DNA of 64,000 nt from Pyrinomonadaceae bacterium (GTDB lineage Bacteria; Acidobacteriota; Blastocatellia; Pyrinomonadales; Pyrinomonadaceae): assembly GCA_019186825.1 (NCBI GenBank), contig JABARP010000017.1, positions 1-64,000 of the forward strand. The letters run 5' to 3'. The notes under the pieces were generated by a model, which was not told where the DNA came from, did no database searches, and saw nothing but the letters and a program-made list of their open reading frames with translations. The translations under genes were made by a program, and so were the position numbers. This document shows, one piece after another, positions 35,873 to 43,848 of this stretch; positions within the stretch are counted from its first letter, which is position 1, and each line of letters starts with the position of its first letter.

Positions 35873-37105
35873 ATGAGCGTTCAACTTGCAAATATCCTTG
35901 CCGCACGCGAAGTGATCGCCGGCGCCGTCAATAGGACCCCGATCGTAAAAGACGAGCCCCTTTCAAAAGAGATCGGAAGGTCTGTCTATCTAAAAGCCGA
36001 GTGTCTCCAGCGAAGCGGAAGCTTCAAGGTTCGCGGTGCCTTCAACAAGATCTCGAAGTTGACCAAAGAGGAGCGCGATCGCGGTGTAATAACGGCCTCT
36101 GCCGGCAACCACGCACAGGCTGTCGCACTCGCTGCGACGCTTAACGGGCTGAAGTCAAAGATCGTGCTTCCGGTGTTCGCACCACTGACTAAGGTTGTTG
36201 CGACGCGGAACTTCGGTGCGGAAGTGATCCTTCACGGCACGACATTCGACGAGGCCGTCGCCTATTCACGCGAACTTGAGAAGGAAGAAGGCCGCACTTA
36301 CATACATGCGTTTGACGACGAAGCGATCATTGCAGGGCAAGGAACGATCGGAGTCGAGATCGCTGAAGATCTGCCGGACGTGGATGTGGTTGTGGTGCCG
36401 ATAGGAGGCGGCGGTATCATTTCGGGGACGGCGATAGCGGTCAAGGCCATGCTGCCGAATTGCCGGGTCGTTGGCGTCCAGGCCGAAAATGTTGCGGCGG
36501 TACCGCCCTCGCTCGCTGCCGGCGAACCGCTCCAGGTGGATTCTAAACCTTCGATCGCCGATGGGATCGCCGTGAAACGTCCCGGGCAGCTCACGCTACC
36601 GATCATCGCTGAACTGGTGGACGATGTCGTTACCGTTTCCGAAGAAGAGATCGCGATGGGTGTTTTCCATTGCGCCCAGAATTGCAAACTTGTTGTCGAG
36701 GGTGCCGGTGCGTCGTCGATCGCGACGATCCTCGCTGATAAGATCAAGCTCAAGGAAGGCGAAAAGGCGTGTGCGGTCCTTGCGGGCGGCAATATTGACG
36801 GAAACCTTCTTGCACGCATCATAGAGCAATCGCTCGTACGCCAGGGCCGATACGTCATCTTCCGACTCCTTGTGCCGGACCGTCCCGGCGGCCTTGCCGG
36901 TATGTTGAGTCACGTTGCCGAAACCGGTGCGAATGTGATCGAGGTGTTTCACCAACGCGCGGTATGGCTCGCCCCGCTTGGCCGCGTTGGAATCGAGGTA
37001 ATCCTCGAAGTTCGCGATTCAGACCACACGGCCGAGGTCGAAAAGCACCTCGAAGAGACGGGCTATCACGTCGAACGTTACAAACAGGGTGGGTGGGAAG
37101 AATAA
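35873..37105 (+). CDS. ilvA: Threonine ammonia-lyase with ACT domain
   Basis: A 410-residue protein from the ATG at 35873 (MSVQLANILA). The upstream frame runs through the promoter and is excluded. PLP motifs are SGSFKVRGA (Lys), ASAGNHAQA and PIGGGGIISG. The C-terminal domain from about residue 325 (RYVIFRLLVPDRPGGLAGML) is an ACT-like regulatory domain. It deaminates threonine to 2-oxobutyrate. The roughly 400-residue single-ACT form is usually the catabolic/TdcB-like long type, so a biosynthetic role for isoleucine is possible but not certain. Confidence 0.9.
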   Translation: MSVQLANILAAREVIAGAVNRTPIVKDEPLSKEIGRSVYLKAECLQRSGSFKVRGAFNKISKLTKEERDRGVITASAGNHAQAVALAATLNGLKSKIVLPVFAPLTKVVATRNFGAEVILHGTTFDEAVAYSRELEKEEGRTYIHAFDDEAIIAGQGTIGVEIAEDLPDVDVVVVPIGGGGIISGTAIAVKAMLPNCRVVGVQAENVAAVPPSLAAGEPLQVDSKPSIADGIAVKRPGQLTLPIIAELVDDVVTVSEEEIAMGVFHCAQNCKLVVEGAGASSIATILADKIKLKEGEKACAVLAGGNIDGNLLARIIEQSLVRQGRYVIFRLLVPDRPGGLAGMLSHVAETGANVIEVFHQRAVWLAPLGRVGIEVILEVRDSDHTAEVEKHLEETGYHVERYKQGGWEE

Positions 37106-37108
37106 CGC

Positions 37109-38476
37109 TTACCTTCGTTCGAGCTTGTCGTTGTAAAGGTCGCGGTACGCCCGATAATTGTTCATTACCTTGAAGACGTAATTCTTCGTCTCGGCAAAAC
37201 CGATCTCAGACGCGAAAATTCCTGCTTCCTTTGGTTCGCTACGGGCGAGCCAGCGTGCCGCATTGTCTTCGCCGCCGTTATAACTTGCCGCTATTGCCTC
37301 GTACAGGCCGTTGAACTGATCCTTTAGATCCGCTATGTACTCGACACCGATCGCGATATTCGTACGCGGGTTGTACAGGTCGTCCGGCTGGAGTTCGGGG
37401 AAGCCGGCCTGAGCCTGGTATTTGGCGGCGGTATCGACGACGAGCTGGAGCAGGCCGCGGGCAGCAGAAGGCGATTTCACGCCCGGTTTGAAAGTGCTCT
37501 CCTGTTTCATTATCGCCATAACGAACCGCGGATCGACGCCTTTCTTACGGGAGAATTCCAGGACCTCTGCCTTGAACGGCACGGGATAATCACGGACCGA
37601 AGAGCTTGCAACGATCCGTTTGACACGTGACCCACTCGCGGCAAGCTTATCGGCAGCGAGTCCGCCGTAGTATGATCCGTTGCCTGCGATCAGAGCGTAC
37701 TCGGCCTGCGCTTGTGTCCGTTTACCCGATCTTTCAAGGGCGAAGGCACGCATATAGCTGACCTCGTCCTTCGAGACCATCGAGCGTGAAAACTTGTTGA
37801 GAGCGAGCATCAAATCGGCAGCAGCGATAGCACCCTGCCAATTCTTGCGATAGATCTCCATCCGAAGCCGTCCGTCAATGGCGTTCGTCTCGGTCGGAGT
37901 TCCGGGAAAACGAACGCGGGCCTTTTCGACCCAATCATTCGCTTTGTCGTATAGCTTTGCCTCGCGATAGGCGTCGATAATGTTCAGATAGGCGGAATCA
38001 ATGCGTTCGCCGATCGGATACATCACAGTGTATTGTTCGTAAGCATTTGCCGCCTCGACGTTCCTTCCCAAACGGACGTTGCAGGCGCCGAGGAACGCAA
38101 GGCTGTCCCGCCCGTCCTTGGTCGAGGGGTATTCTTTCGATGCTCTCTCGAACCACGGGATCGCCTTGTCATACGCCCTTTCCCACATCAGAGAGCGTCC
38201 CATGCCCATCAATGCGTAACTCATCTCAGGAGCATCCGGAAAGTTATCAATAATGAGCTGAAAGTGTTCACGAGCTTCAGGGAAATGCCTATTTTCGAGA
38301 TAGACACGGCCGCGTGCCGCGTGTTCGGCTGCAGTCAGCTTCAAGAGATCGCCGTCTGCTGGGCGGTTCGCGCGGTCCTTATCGGTCACATTTCGCAGCA
38401 AACCGTCTGATGACTGAGCACAGCTTGCGATGGTACACAAAAGGACGAAGTAAAATGCACAACAGATCGTTCTCAT
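37109..38476 (-). CDS. Soluble lytic murein transglycosylase with TPR-like repeats
   Basis: A 455-residue exported protein. The signal region (residues 1-20) includes CTIASCAQ, which may be a lipobox. A TPR/alpha-superhelix covers residues 45-290 (ARGRVYLENRHFPEAREHFQ and following). The SLT catalytic domain lies at about 300-430, with the catalytic Glu in AIMKQESTF, then SAARGLLQL and AASYNGG. It resembles Slt70 in layout. It converges with ilvA, 3 nt apart. Confidence 0.92.
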   Translation of the reverse strand: MRTICCAFYFVLLCTIASCAQSSDGLLRNVTDKDRANRPADGDLLKLTAAEHAARGRVYLENRHFPEAREHFQLIIDNFPDAPEMSYALMGMGRSLMWERAYDKAIPWFERASKEYPSTKDGRDSLAFLGACNVRLGRNVEAANAYEQYTVMYPIGERIDSAYLNIIDAYREAKLYDKANDWVEKARVRFPGTPTETNAIDGRLRMEIYRKNWQGAIAAADLMLALNKFSRSMVSKDEVSYMRAFALERSGKRTQAQAEYALIAGNGSYYGGLAADKLAASGSRVKRIVASSSVRDYPVPFKAEVLEFSRKKGVDPRFVMAIMKQESTFKPGVKSPSAARGLLQLVVDTAAKYQAQAGFPELQPDDLYNPRTNIAIGVEYIADLKDQFNGLYEAIAASYNGGEDNAARWLARSEPKEAGIFASEIGFAETKNYVFKVMNNYRAYRDLYNDKLERR

Positions 38477-38615
38477 AGATTTACGAATGGGTTCCGGATT
38501 ACAGAGCGGACGGCCGATGCATCTATAAGGTTACCCGAAACTAAGACGTCGGGGCAAGATTCTCGGTTCGCTGCAAGCTTTGTGCACGTGCTATTATCTA
38601 ATCTTTTTAGACCTT

Positions 38616-39467
38616 ATGAAGATCGCATTGAACGGCGCAACGATAATGTACGCCGACCTTGAAACTGATATCAAAGCGGCGGCTGCCGCGGGATTTGACC
38701 TCATCGAGCTATGGAAGAGCAAGCTTTTGAAGTACCTCGAGAGCCACACCGTCGAAGAGCTGAAGGCGACCCTTGAAGAAGCGAAGCTTGCTCCATGGTC
38801 GATAAACTCGATCGAACATATATCGTTCCGCAGCGAAGAAGACTACGAAAAGATCAAGGCCGAATGCCGTGATCTTGCCGAGATCGCGAAAGCTGTTGAT
38901 TGTCCGTACGTAGTCGTCGTGCCGGGGAAATTGCCGAAAGGCGCGTCAGAAGAAACGCTGATCGACGGGTCGGTGCGAGTATTGAACGAGCTTGCAGACA
39001 TCGCGGAACCCTTGGGCGTTGGCCTCGCGTTTGAATTCCTCGGCCAGACGGATTGCAGCGTTCAGACGCTCGATCTCGCAAAGAAGATCGTTGAAAAGGT
39101 GAACCGCAAAGGAGTGGGCCTTGTGATCGATTCGTTTCATTTCTACGCCGGAAATTCGACCTTTGAGGCGATCGACACGCTCGACCCGGAAAAGCTCTTT
39201 ATTTTCCATATCAACGATGCGGAGGATCTTCCGAAAGAACAGCTTACAGATGCGGAACGTCTCTACCCGGGCAAGGGGATTTTGCCTCTCGGCGAAATGA
39301 AGCGACGATTTGACGCCATCGGTTACGACCGTATGGTTAGCATTGAGATCTTCCGGCCGGAATATTGGGAGCAGGACCCGTACGAGGTCGCACGTCTCGC
39401 AAAAGAGGCAACTGAACGCGTACTCGAGATCGGCAGGCACAGCGTGCGAGGTTCAGCGGGAAAATGA
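38616..39467 (+). CDS. Sugar phosphate isomerase/epimerase (xylose-isomerase-like TIM barrel)
   Basis: A 283-residue protein from the ATG at 38616. The AP-endonuclease-2-like TIM barrel shows the family metal ligands: Glu in LAFEFLG, Asp/His in VIDSFHFYAG, His in FIFHINDAED, and Glu in SIEIFRPEYW. IolE/IolI-type enzymes act on inosose or keto sugars. The gene overlaps the following Gfo/Idh/MocA dehydrogenase by 4 nt (ATGA), which fits a polyol or myo-inositol-like catabolic pair. Confidence 0.9.
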   Translation: MKIALNGATIMYADLETDIKAAAAAGFDLIELWKSKLLKYLESHTVEELKATLEEAKLAPWSINSIEHISFRSEEDYEKIKAECRDLAEIAKAVDCPYVVVVPGKLPKGASEETLIDGSVRVLNELADIAEPLGVGLAFEFLGQTDCSVQTLDLAKKIVEKVNRKGVGLVIDSFHFYAGNSTFEAIDTLDPEKLFIFHINDAEDLPKEQLTDAERLYPGKGILPLGEMKRRFDAIGYDRMVSIEIFRPEYWEQDPYEVARLAKEATERVLEIGRHSVRGSAGK

Positions 39468-40432
39468 GCAGAGTCAAGATCGGAATTATTGGAACAGGCT
39501 ATATCGGCAACGTTCACGGACGCATTTATTCGCGTGATGACCGCGCCGAGATCGCCGCACTCTACGACATCATTCCCGAACGGGCCGAGAATACTGCCAG
39601 GTCGATCGGCGGCGTTGTCTGCTCTTCACGTGAAGAGTTGCTTGACCGTTGCGATGCCGTTCTCGTTTGTACGCCGAATCGTACTCACCGCGAGATCGCG
39701 ACCGCCGCGGTCGAGGCCGGTAAGCATGTGTTCTGTGAGAAGCCCTTTGCGATCGGCATTGGCGATGCCCAGAAGCTTCTTGAGACGGCACGAAGCTCAA
39801 AGGGCGTGTTTCAGGTCGGACACAATCGCCGCCTTGCACCGGTTTATGCAACCCTCAAAGAGCTCCTTAAGGATGACGCCGCACATTCCGCGCACATAAA
39901 GATGAATCGCGGCGAGCTGAAGAATCCCGTGTGGACGGGCGATGTCGCGGTGACAGGCGGCTTTCTATACGAAACCACGATCCACCTTTTTGATATGATC
40001 CGATATCAGTTCGGCGAGGTGGCGGAACTGGCGGCTTACGGTTCGCAGCACGAATATCCAGAGCTTGACGAGTTTTCGGTGATATTCAAATTCGCGAGTG
40101 GCTTCCACTGCACTTTCGCTTCGTCATCTGATGCGAGTTGGCATTTTCCATTTGAGCGGATCGAGGTCTTTTGCCACCATCGGACGATAATGACCGAGGA
40201 GATGGAGCGGATACTCGATTCAAAGGGGATGGATGCGAACTTCGCGACGACGACCTTCCATATGACCGAAAAGGAGGAGCGTTGGGGATACACGCAGGAG
40301 GATAGGGCATTTATCGACTCCATCTTGACCGGAGAACCGCCGCTTGTACCTGCCGAAGACGGTTTTAAGTCGGTCGAATTGGTCGAATCCGTTTATAATG
40401 CGATAAGAACGGGCGAGCGTGTGAGGTTCTAG
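39464..40432 (+). CDS. Gfo/Idh/MocA family oxidoreductase
   Basis: A 322-residue protein. The Rossmann motif GIIGTGYIGNVHG is at residues 7-19, VCTPNRTHREIA near 67, the signature CEKPFA near 90, and the catalytic HxxD-type stretch TTIHLFDMIRY near 170. It is an NAD(P)-dependent dehydrogenase of a cyclic polyol or sugar, resembling inositol 2-dehydrogenase. Translationally coupled to the isomerase before it. Confidence 0.92.
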   Translation: MSRVKIGIIGTGYIGNVHGRIYSRDDRAEIAALYDIIPERAENTARSIGGVVCSSREELLDRCDAVLVCTPNRTHREIATAAVEAGKHVFCEKPFAIGIGDAQKLLETARSSKGVFQVGHNRRLAPVYATLKELLKDDAAHSAHIKMNRGELKNPVWTGDVAVTGGFLYETTIHLFDMIRYQFGEVAELAAYGSQHEYPELDEFSVIFKFASGFHCTFASSSDASWHFPFERIEVFCHHRTIMTEEMERILDSKGMDANFATTTFHMTEKEERWGYTQEDRAFIDSILTGEPPLVPAEDGFKSVELVESVYNAIRTGERVRF

Positions 40433-40473
40433 TTAGGGAACTTCAACGGGTCATGGGCGTTTAACCTTGAGCG

Positions 40474-40989
40474 ATGATGCAAGCGTGTGCAAATTGCGGC
40501 AATCTGAATTCTGAAGAAAGTAATTTCTGTCGGTTTTGCGGCACGCGTGCACACTCGCAGGTGCCGACCACGCAACAAGGTCACCCATTTGCGACCCAAG
40601 CTCTCGGCGAACCCCAGCCTGACCAGCAAAACCCTCATCCGGGCGACCCGTACAATTATAGTCCGCCGCCTCCGTACTCTTGGAAAACGGATGAATTTCG
40701 GACCAACAATCAGGCTCGAAAGACCCTTAACCTTCCTCCTCAGGCATTTGCCGAAAGGCCGCCTGTACCGGCTCCTCTCGCTAGTTACCAAGGCGGGCCG
40801 ATGGCGGGGAACTATCGTTGCCCCAATTGCGGAACGACATTCCTTCCGCGGATCGAAAGAAAGATCTCGACCGCAGGCTGGATCACGTTCGCCTTGCTAC
40901 TTGTTTTTATTTTTCCGCTATTTTGGATCGGGCTGCTTATAAAGGAAGACCAGTATGTCTGCCCGATGTGTCGGCGGCGCGTCGGTTAA
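40474..40989 (+). CDS. Zinc-ribbon membrane protein, LITAF-like C-terminal half
   Basis: A 171-residue protein with two zinc modules. The N terminus has CANCGN and CRFCGT, then a Pro/Gln-rich linker of 85 residues. The C-terminal part has YRCPNCGTTF, a hydrophobic hairpin-like segment (WITFALLLVFIFPLFWIG) and VCPMCRRR. A CxxC knuckle on each side of a membrane-embedded stretch is the LITAF/SIMPLE layout, which places the zinc site at the membrane face. Function in bacteria unknown. Confidence 0.75.
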   Translation: MMQACANCGNLNSEESNFCRFCGTRAHSQVPTTQQGHPFATQALGEPQPDQQNPHPGDPYNYSPPPPYSWKTDEFRTNNQARKTLNLPPQAFAERPPVPAPLASYQGGPMAGNYRCPNCGTTFLPRIERKISTAGWITFALLLVFIFPLFWIGLLIKEDQYVCPMCRRRVG

Positions 40990-41939
40990 CGATAGTAGTA
41001 GCCCTTCGGGTGCGCGATCGTAACCTCTGGGTTGGAGCTTTTGACCTCAACCTGGTGGTAGCCCTTCTTCATATGCGTTGACAAGTACGTTAGCGAGAAT
41101 TGCCGACGCAGAGCCATATTTATCTCATCAAAAAATGGCGTTAAGGTTACCGGCACACCCGAACCTTGGAAGTAAGACCGTCCGCCTGTTTCATCCGCGA
41201 GTCGATCAAGGCCCGCCTGGCCCGAGATCGCTCTGATCGCAGAGTTTTCCGTCAGGCCCGTCGGAAAATAGAACGAATAGACCGCGACCCCTGCCCGCTG
41301 GGCCCTAGAGATGGCTCTCTCTAGATCCGGTGCGTGAATCACGCTGCTTGGCGATTCACCTTCAGCAACGTCGAATCCGTCGGAGACCAATAGGATGGCA
41401 CGTCGGCCGGCGGGCATCGATTCGAATCGCTTGACCGTAGAGTACACGCCGCCGTATGGACCGTTACCTGCAGATGCGACACTGCCGCTTACCACCCGGA
41501 GGGCATCGGCCGCCTTTGTCAGATCCGTGGTGAATCGTTGACGCGTTCCTACGGAACCTCCGCGAATATAGCCGACCATCACGCGACTGCCTTCCGGGAG
41601 TTTCTTGATGAATTCGGCGATCGGTTTCAGCTGGAGGTTAAAGCTCGATGTAAGCTCATCCTGAATGAGTATCGCAAGCGTTATAGGCACATCGCTCGTG
41701 CTGCGAAGCGACAAGATCTGCTGCGGCTCCTTATCCTCGATCACAGACAGGTCCGCAACGTCGATGATCTCGTCAGCTTTCTTCTCCTTAAGCTCCTGCC
41801 TCGTGAAGATCGAGATCGGGATCGTAACTGTCCGTACCTGCGGCTTTGATTCGTCAGGCGGCTGCGCTATTGCGTGGAGTGCCGCGATAAGGAAGATGAA
41901 GCAAAGCGCGGCCGCTTTAAGTACGAAGGGTCTCAGCAT
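40986..41939 (-). CDS. Secreted VWFA-related domain protein
   Basis: A 317-residue protein with a signal peptide (residues 1-25, cleavage near HAIAQ). The pattern LSVIEDKEPQQILSLRSTSD, then PITLAILIQDELTSSF, AILLVSDGFD and LDRLADETGGRSYFQG is that of the VWFA-related domain abundant in Acidobacteriota. The MIDAS DxSxS is replaced (QDELTSS), so metal binding may be altered. It overlaps the zinc-ribbon gene end by 4 nt on the other strand. Confidence 0.88.
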   Translation of the reverse strand: MLRPFVLKAAALCFIFLIAALHAIAQPPDESKPQVRTVTIPISIFTRQELKEKKADEIIDVADLSVIEDKEPQQILSLRSTSDVPITLAILIQDELTSSFNLQLKPIAEFIKKLPEGSRVMVGYIRGGSVGTRQRFTTDLTKAADALRVVSGSVASAGNGPYGGVYSTVKRFESMPAGRRAILLVSDGFDVAEGESPSSVIHAPDLERAISRAQRAGVAVYSFYFPTGLTENSAIRAISGQAGLDRLADETGGRSYFQGSGVPVTLTPFFDEINMALRRQFSLTYLSTHMKKGYHQVEVKSSNPEVTIAHPKGYYYR

Positions 41940-42072
41940 AGATGACGGCCAATTCAGGCCAGTGGATCTTTATATCATCTGCAATGATACATTCAAAGAG
42001 CGATTTTTTGAACAGGATTCTCCCTCTTCGCTGAGAAAATTTCGTCCGCATAGCGTAAAATACGCCCTAAGA

Positions 42073-42855
42073 ATGGTTATTGACACCCTCGCATCGCCGG
42101 ATATAACGAAACGCGACCTTGTCCGCGGCAGACGCCTCCTAACAGCCGCCATCGGTGCGCCGATAGCGGGGCTCAGCGTGCCGCTCATTCTTACGTTCGC
42201 TCTCACATTTCTATTCGGTGCGAACCCGCCAGCCGCGATCACGATATTTTTCTTTGGAATGCTCGGTACGGCGTTGATGACGGTCATCGGACTGGCCCTT
42301 ACGATCTTTTTCCTCGTACGCAGGAACGGCTGGCGGCGTGAGTTGAAAGAACGGATCGCGGCCCGAGGTATCACATCGCGTGAGATCGATTGGTTTCGGG
42401 CAGAGCTTCAACCAAAAGAACGAAAGACGCTTGCGGGGTTACGAAATACGGACGAGCTTCTTGCGGATACATACGCGGATTATCTCGCCTCAAAACTTAC
42501 GGCGAACCAGATCACGCGGTCTGCCCGCAGGGAGTTGAGCTTGATGCAGCGTCGGCAGAGGAAGCTGCGGCTGCTGGGAACCGAAGGAGCAAAATCGCTT
42601 GAGGCTGAGCTCGAGAGCGACATCAACAAGATCAAAGATATTCAGATCCGAGCTAAGGAGGCTATCGCGGAGGCACAGACGGGCATTGAACGCGTCGAAG
42701 CTGCGTTCGCACGGGGCGGCACACTTGCAGATTCAGAGGTAACGCTCAAAAAGCTCTCTGCCCGCACAGCAGACCTTCCGCATGCACTTGAAAAGGCACG
42801 CCTGACAGATGAGATCCGAAGGGAATTAGAAAGTGAAGATGGTGGCGAAGGATAA
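42073..42855 (+). CDS. Membrane protein with coiled-coil tail
   Basis: A 260-residue protein when started at the ATG at 42073; the longer frame runs antisense through the VWFA gene and is not credible. There are two transmembrane helices (about residues 25-50 and 57-82), then a basic helical region and a long Lys/Glu-rich coiled coil (150-250). No family recognised. It converges with the presumed 6S RNA gene. Confidence 0.6.
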   Translation: MVIDTLASPDITKRDLVRGRRLLTAAIGAPIAGLSVPLILTFALTFLFGANPPAAITIFFFGMLGTALMTVIGLALTIFFLVRRNGWRRELKERIAARGITSREIDWFRAELQPKERKTLAGLRNTDELLADTYADYLASKLTANQITRSARRELSLMQRRQRKLRLLGTEGAKSLEAELESDINKIKDIQIRAKEAIAEAQTGIERVEAAFARGGTLADSEVTLKKLSARTADLPHALEKARLTDEIRRELESEDGGEG

Positions 42856-43068
42856 CCGCCTTGCCGTTCTAGCGAGTTGAATTGAACCTGTATGTTACAG
42901 GTGGGCGGCATTCGGACTTCCTCAATGAAGATCTCCTTACAGCCGGCCCTCCGGCGTATCTTTCGTAAAAGCACGCACTGGACACGGCATCTTGCCTCCC
43001 GGTATTCAAATGTTGGCTCAACTGTAGTTTCGCCGGGGGACGAACAAGGCAGTAAACTTCTTTCGCCT
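42855..43068 (-). ncRNA. ssrS: Probable 6S RNA
   Basis: About 210 nt on the minus strand, downstream of zapA, where 6S RNA lies in many bacteria. The stretch TGAGCCAACATTTGAATACC (43019-43000) closely resembles a segment of E. coli 6S RNA as I remember it (TGAGCC, then an A-rich/ATTT/ATACC block). The 5' part GCCTTG (43050-43045) can pair with CAAGGC (42863-42858) as a closing stem. GGTTCAA and TGTAAC blocks near the 3' end also recall 6S. Ends are approximate: start set by the upstream -10 box, end by the closing stem. No plausible protein is encoded here. Confidence 0.62.
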
Positions 43069-43074
43069 GAAGAG

Positions 43075-43083
43075 ATTTTAGCA
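43075..43083 (-). promoter_or_regulatory. Extended -10 promoter of the probable 6S RNA
   Basis: On the minus strand TGCTAAAAT (TGn plus TAAAAT) is followed 6 nt later by an A at 43068 that would serve as the start. A TTGATC or TTGCGT -35 candidate lies upstream but with non-ideal spacing. Confidence 0.45.
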
Positions 43084-43155
43084 CATCAAGGCAGGATCAA
43101 CGCAAGGAGTTTTCGGTTCGGATTGAGAGGTCTTGCAGGTCGTGCGGAAGTGTGT

Positions 43156-43467
43156 TCAGGAAGCCTGGATCCGATTCTTGAGAACGCGGTCGAGCATCTC
43201 GCTGCACTCGGCGCTTCGGCTGCCAAGCTGTCCGTCGGCCTGTCGCTGACTATCCTGGATCTGATGGAGCTCGTCGGCGATATGCAGAGCGGCGAGGATC
43301 GCGACCTTTAGCGAATCAACGGTCATCGTGCCGGACGAGATCTCACGCATCTTTCTGTCCACATATGCAGCGAGATCGTGGATATATGTGTTATCGCCAT
43401 CGGAGCGAATGCTGTACGTCTGATTGTAGATCTCGACACGCAGAGTCGATGTCGTATCTTCGTTCAT
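43156..43467 (-). CDS. zapA: Cell division protein ZapA
   Basis: 103 residues from the ATG at 43467 (the frame also opens earlier at TTG). It has the ZapA N-terminal globular domain (LRVEIYNQTYSIRSDGDNTY, IHDLAAYVDRKMREIS) and the following helix DSLKVAILAALHIADELHQ, which forms the coiled coil. It crosslinks FtsZ filaments at the Z ring. It follows zapB and precedes the 6S RNA. Confidence 0.93.
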   Translation of the reverse strand: MNEDTTSTLRVEIYNQTYSIRSDGDNTYIHDLAAYVDRKMREISSGTMTVDSLKVAILAALHIADELHQIQDSQRQADGQLGSRSAECSEMLDRVLKNRIQAS

Positions 43468-43474
43468 AACTTGA

Positions 43475-43753
43475 TCAGCCGGCAACGGCCGCCGCTATTT
43501 CGGGATCGATCTCTGCAAGTGCATCGAGCATTGCCTCTACCTTCGCCTGGATCGCCTCGCGTTCACCCAAAAGTTCGTTGACCTTTTCGCCGCCGCCGTC
43601 GCCGGCGGCCGCTTGGGAGAGTTCTGTTCGAAGCCGCGAAACTTCGCCCTCGAGACGCTCGTTCTCCTCGCGAAGCTTCTTAACAAGCTCGATAGTTAGG
43701 TAGATCTTATCCTCAAGGTGCGAGAATTTTTCCATTCCAGAAAGGCCGTTCAT
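43475..43753 (-). CDS. zapB: ZapB-like coiled-coil cell division protein
   Basis: A 92-residue protein, almost all coiled coil: FSHLEDKIYLTIELVKKLRE, then a heptad-rich stretch with ENERLEGEVSRLRTEL. Its position 7 nt before zapA supports a ZapA-bridging role at the septum. Sequence similarity in coiled coils is weak, so the name rests partly on context. Confidence 0.75.
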   Translation of the reverse strand: MNGLSGMEKFSHLEDKIYLTIELVKKLREENERLEGEVSRLRTELSQAAAGDGGGEKVNELLGEREAIQAKVEAMLDALAEIDPEIAAAVAG

Positions 43754-43848
43754 TCGATTGGGACTCCAAAAGTGTTGCCGCGAGAAGTTCGTGGTGATTG
43801 ATTATTGAACGAATCGCCGCGAACTTCAAGCGAGGGTGAAAAGAAACT

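Noticed and set aside
42892..43311. A 139-codon plus-strand ORF over the region after zapA
   Set aside because: It runs antisense to zapA and to the probable 6S RNA, and the protein has no recognisable features.
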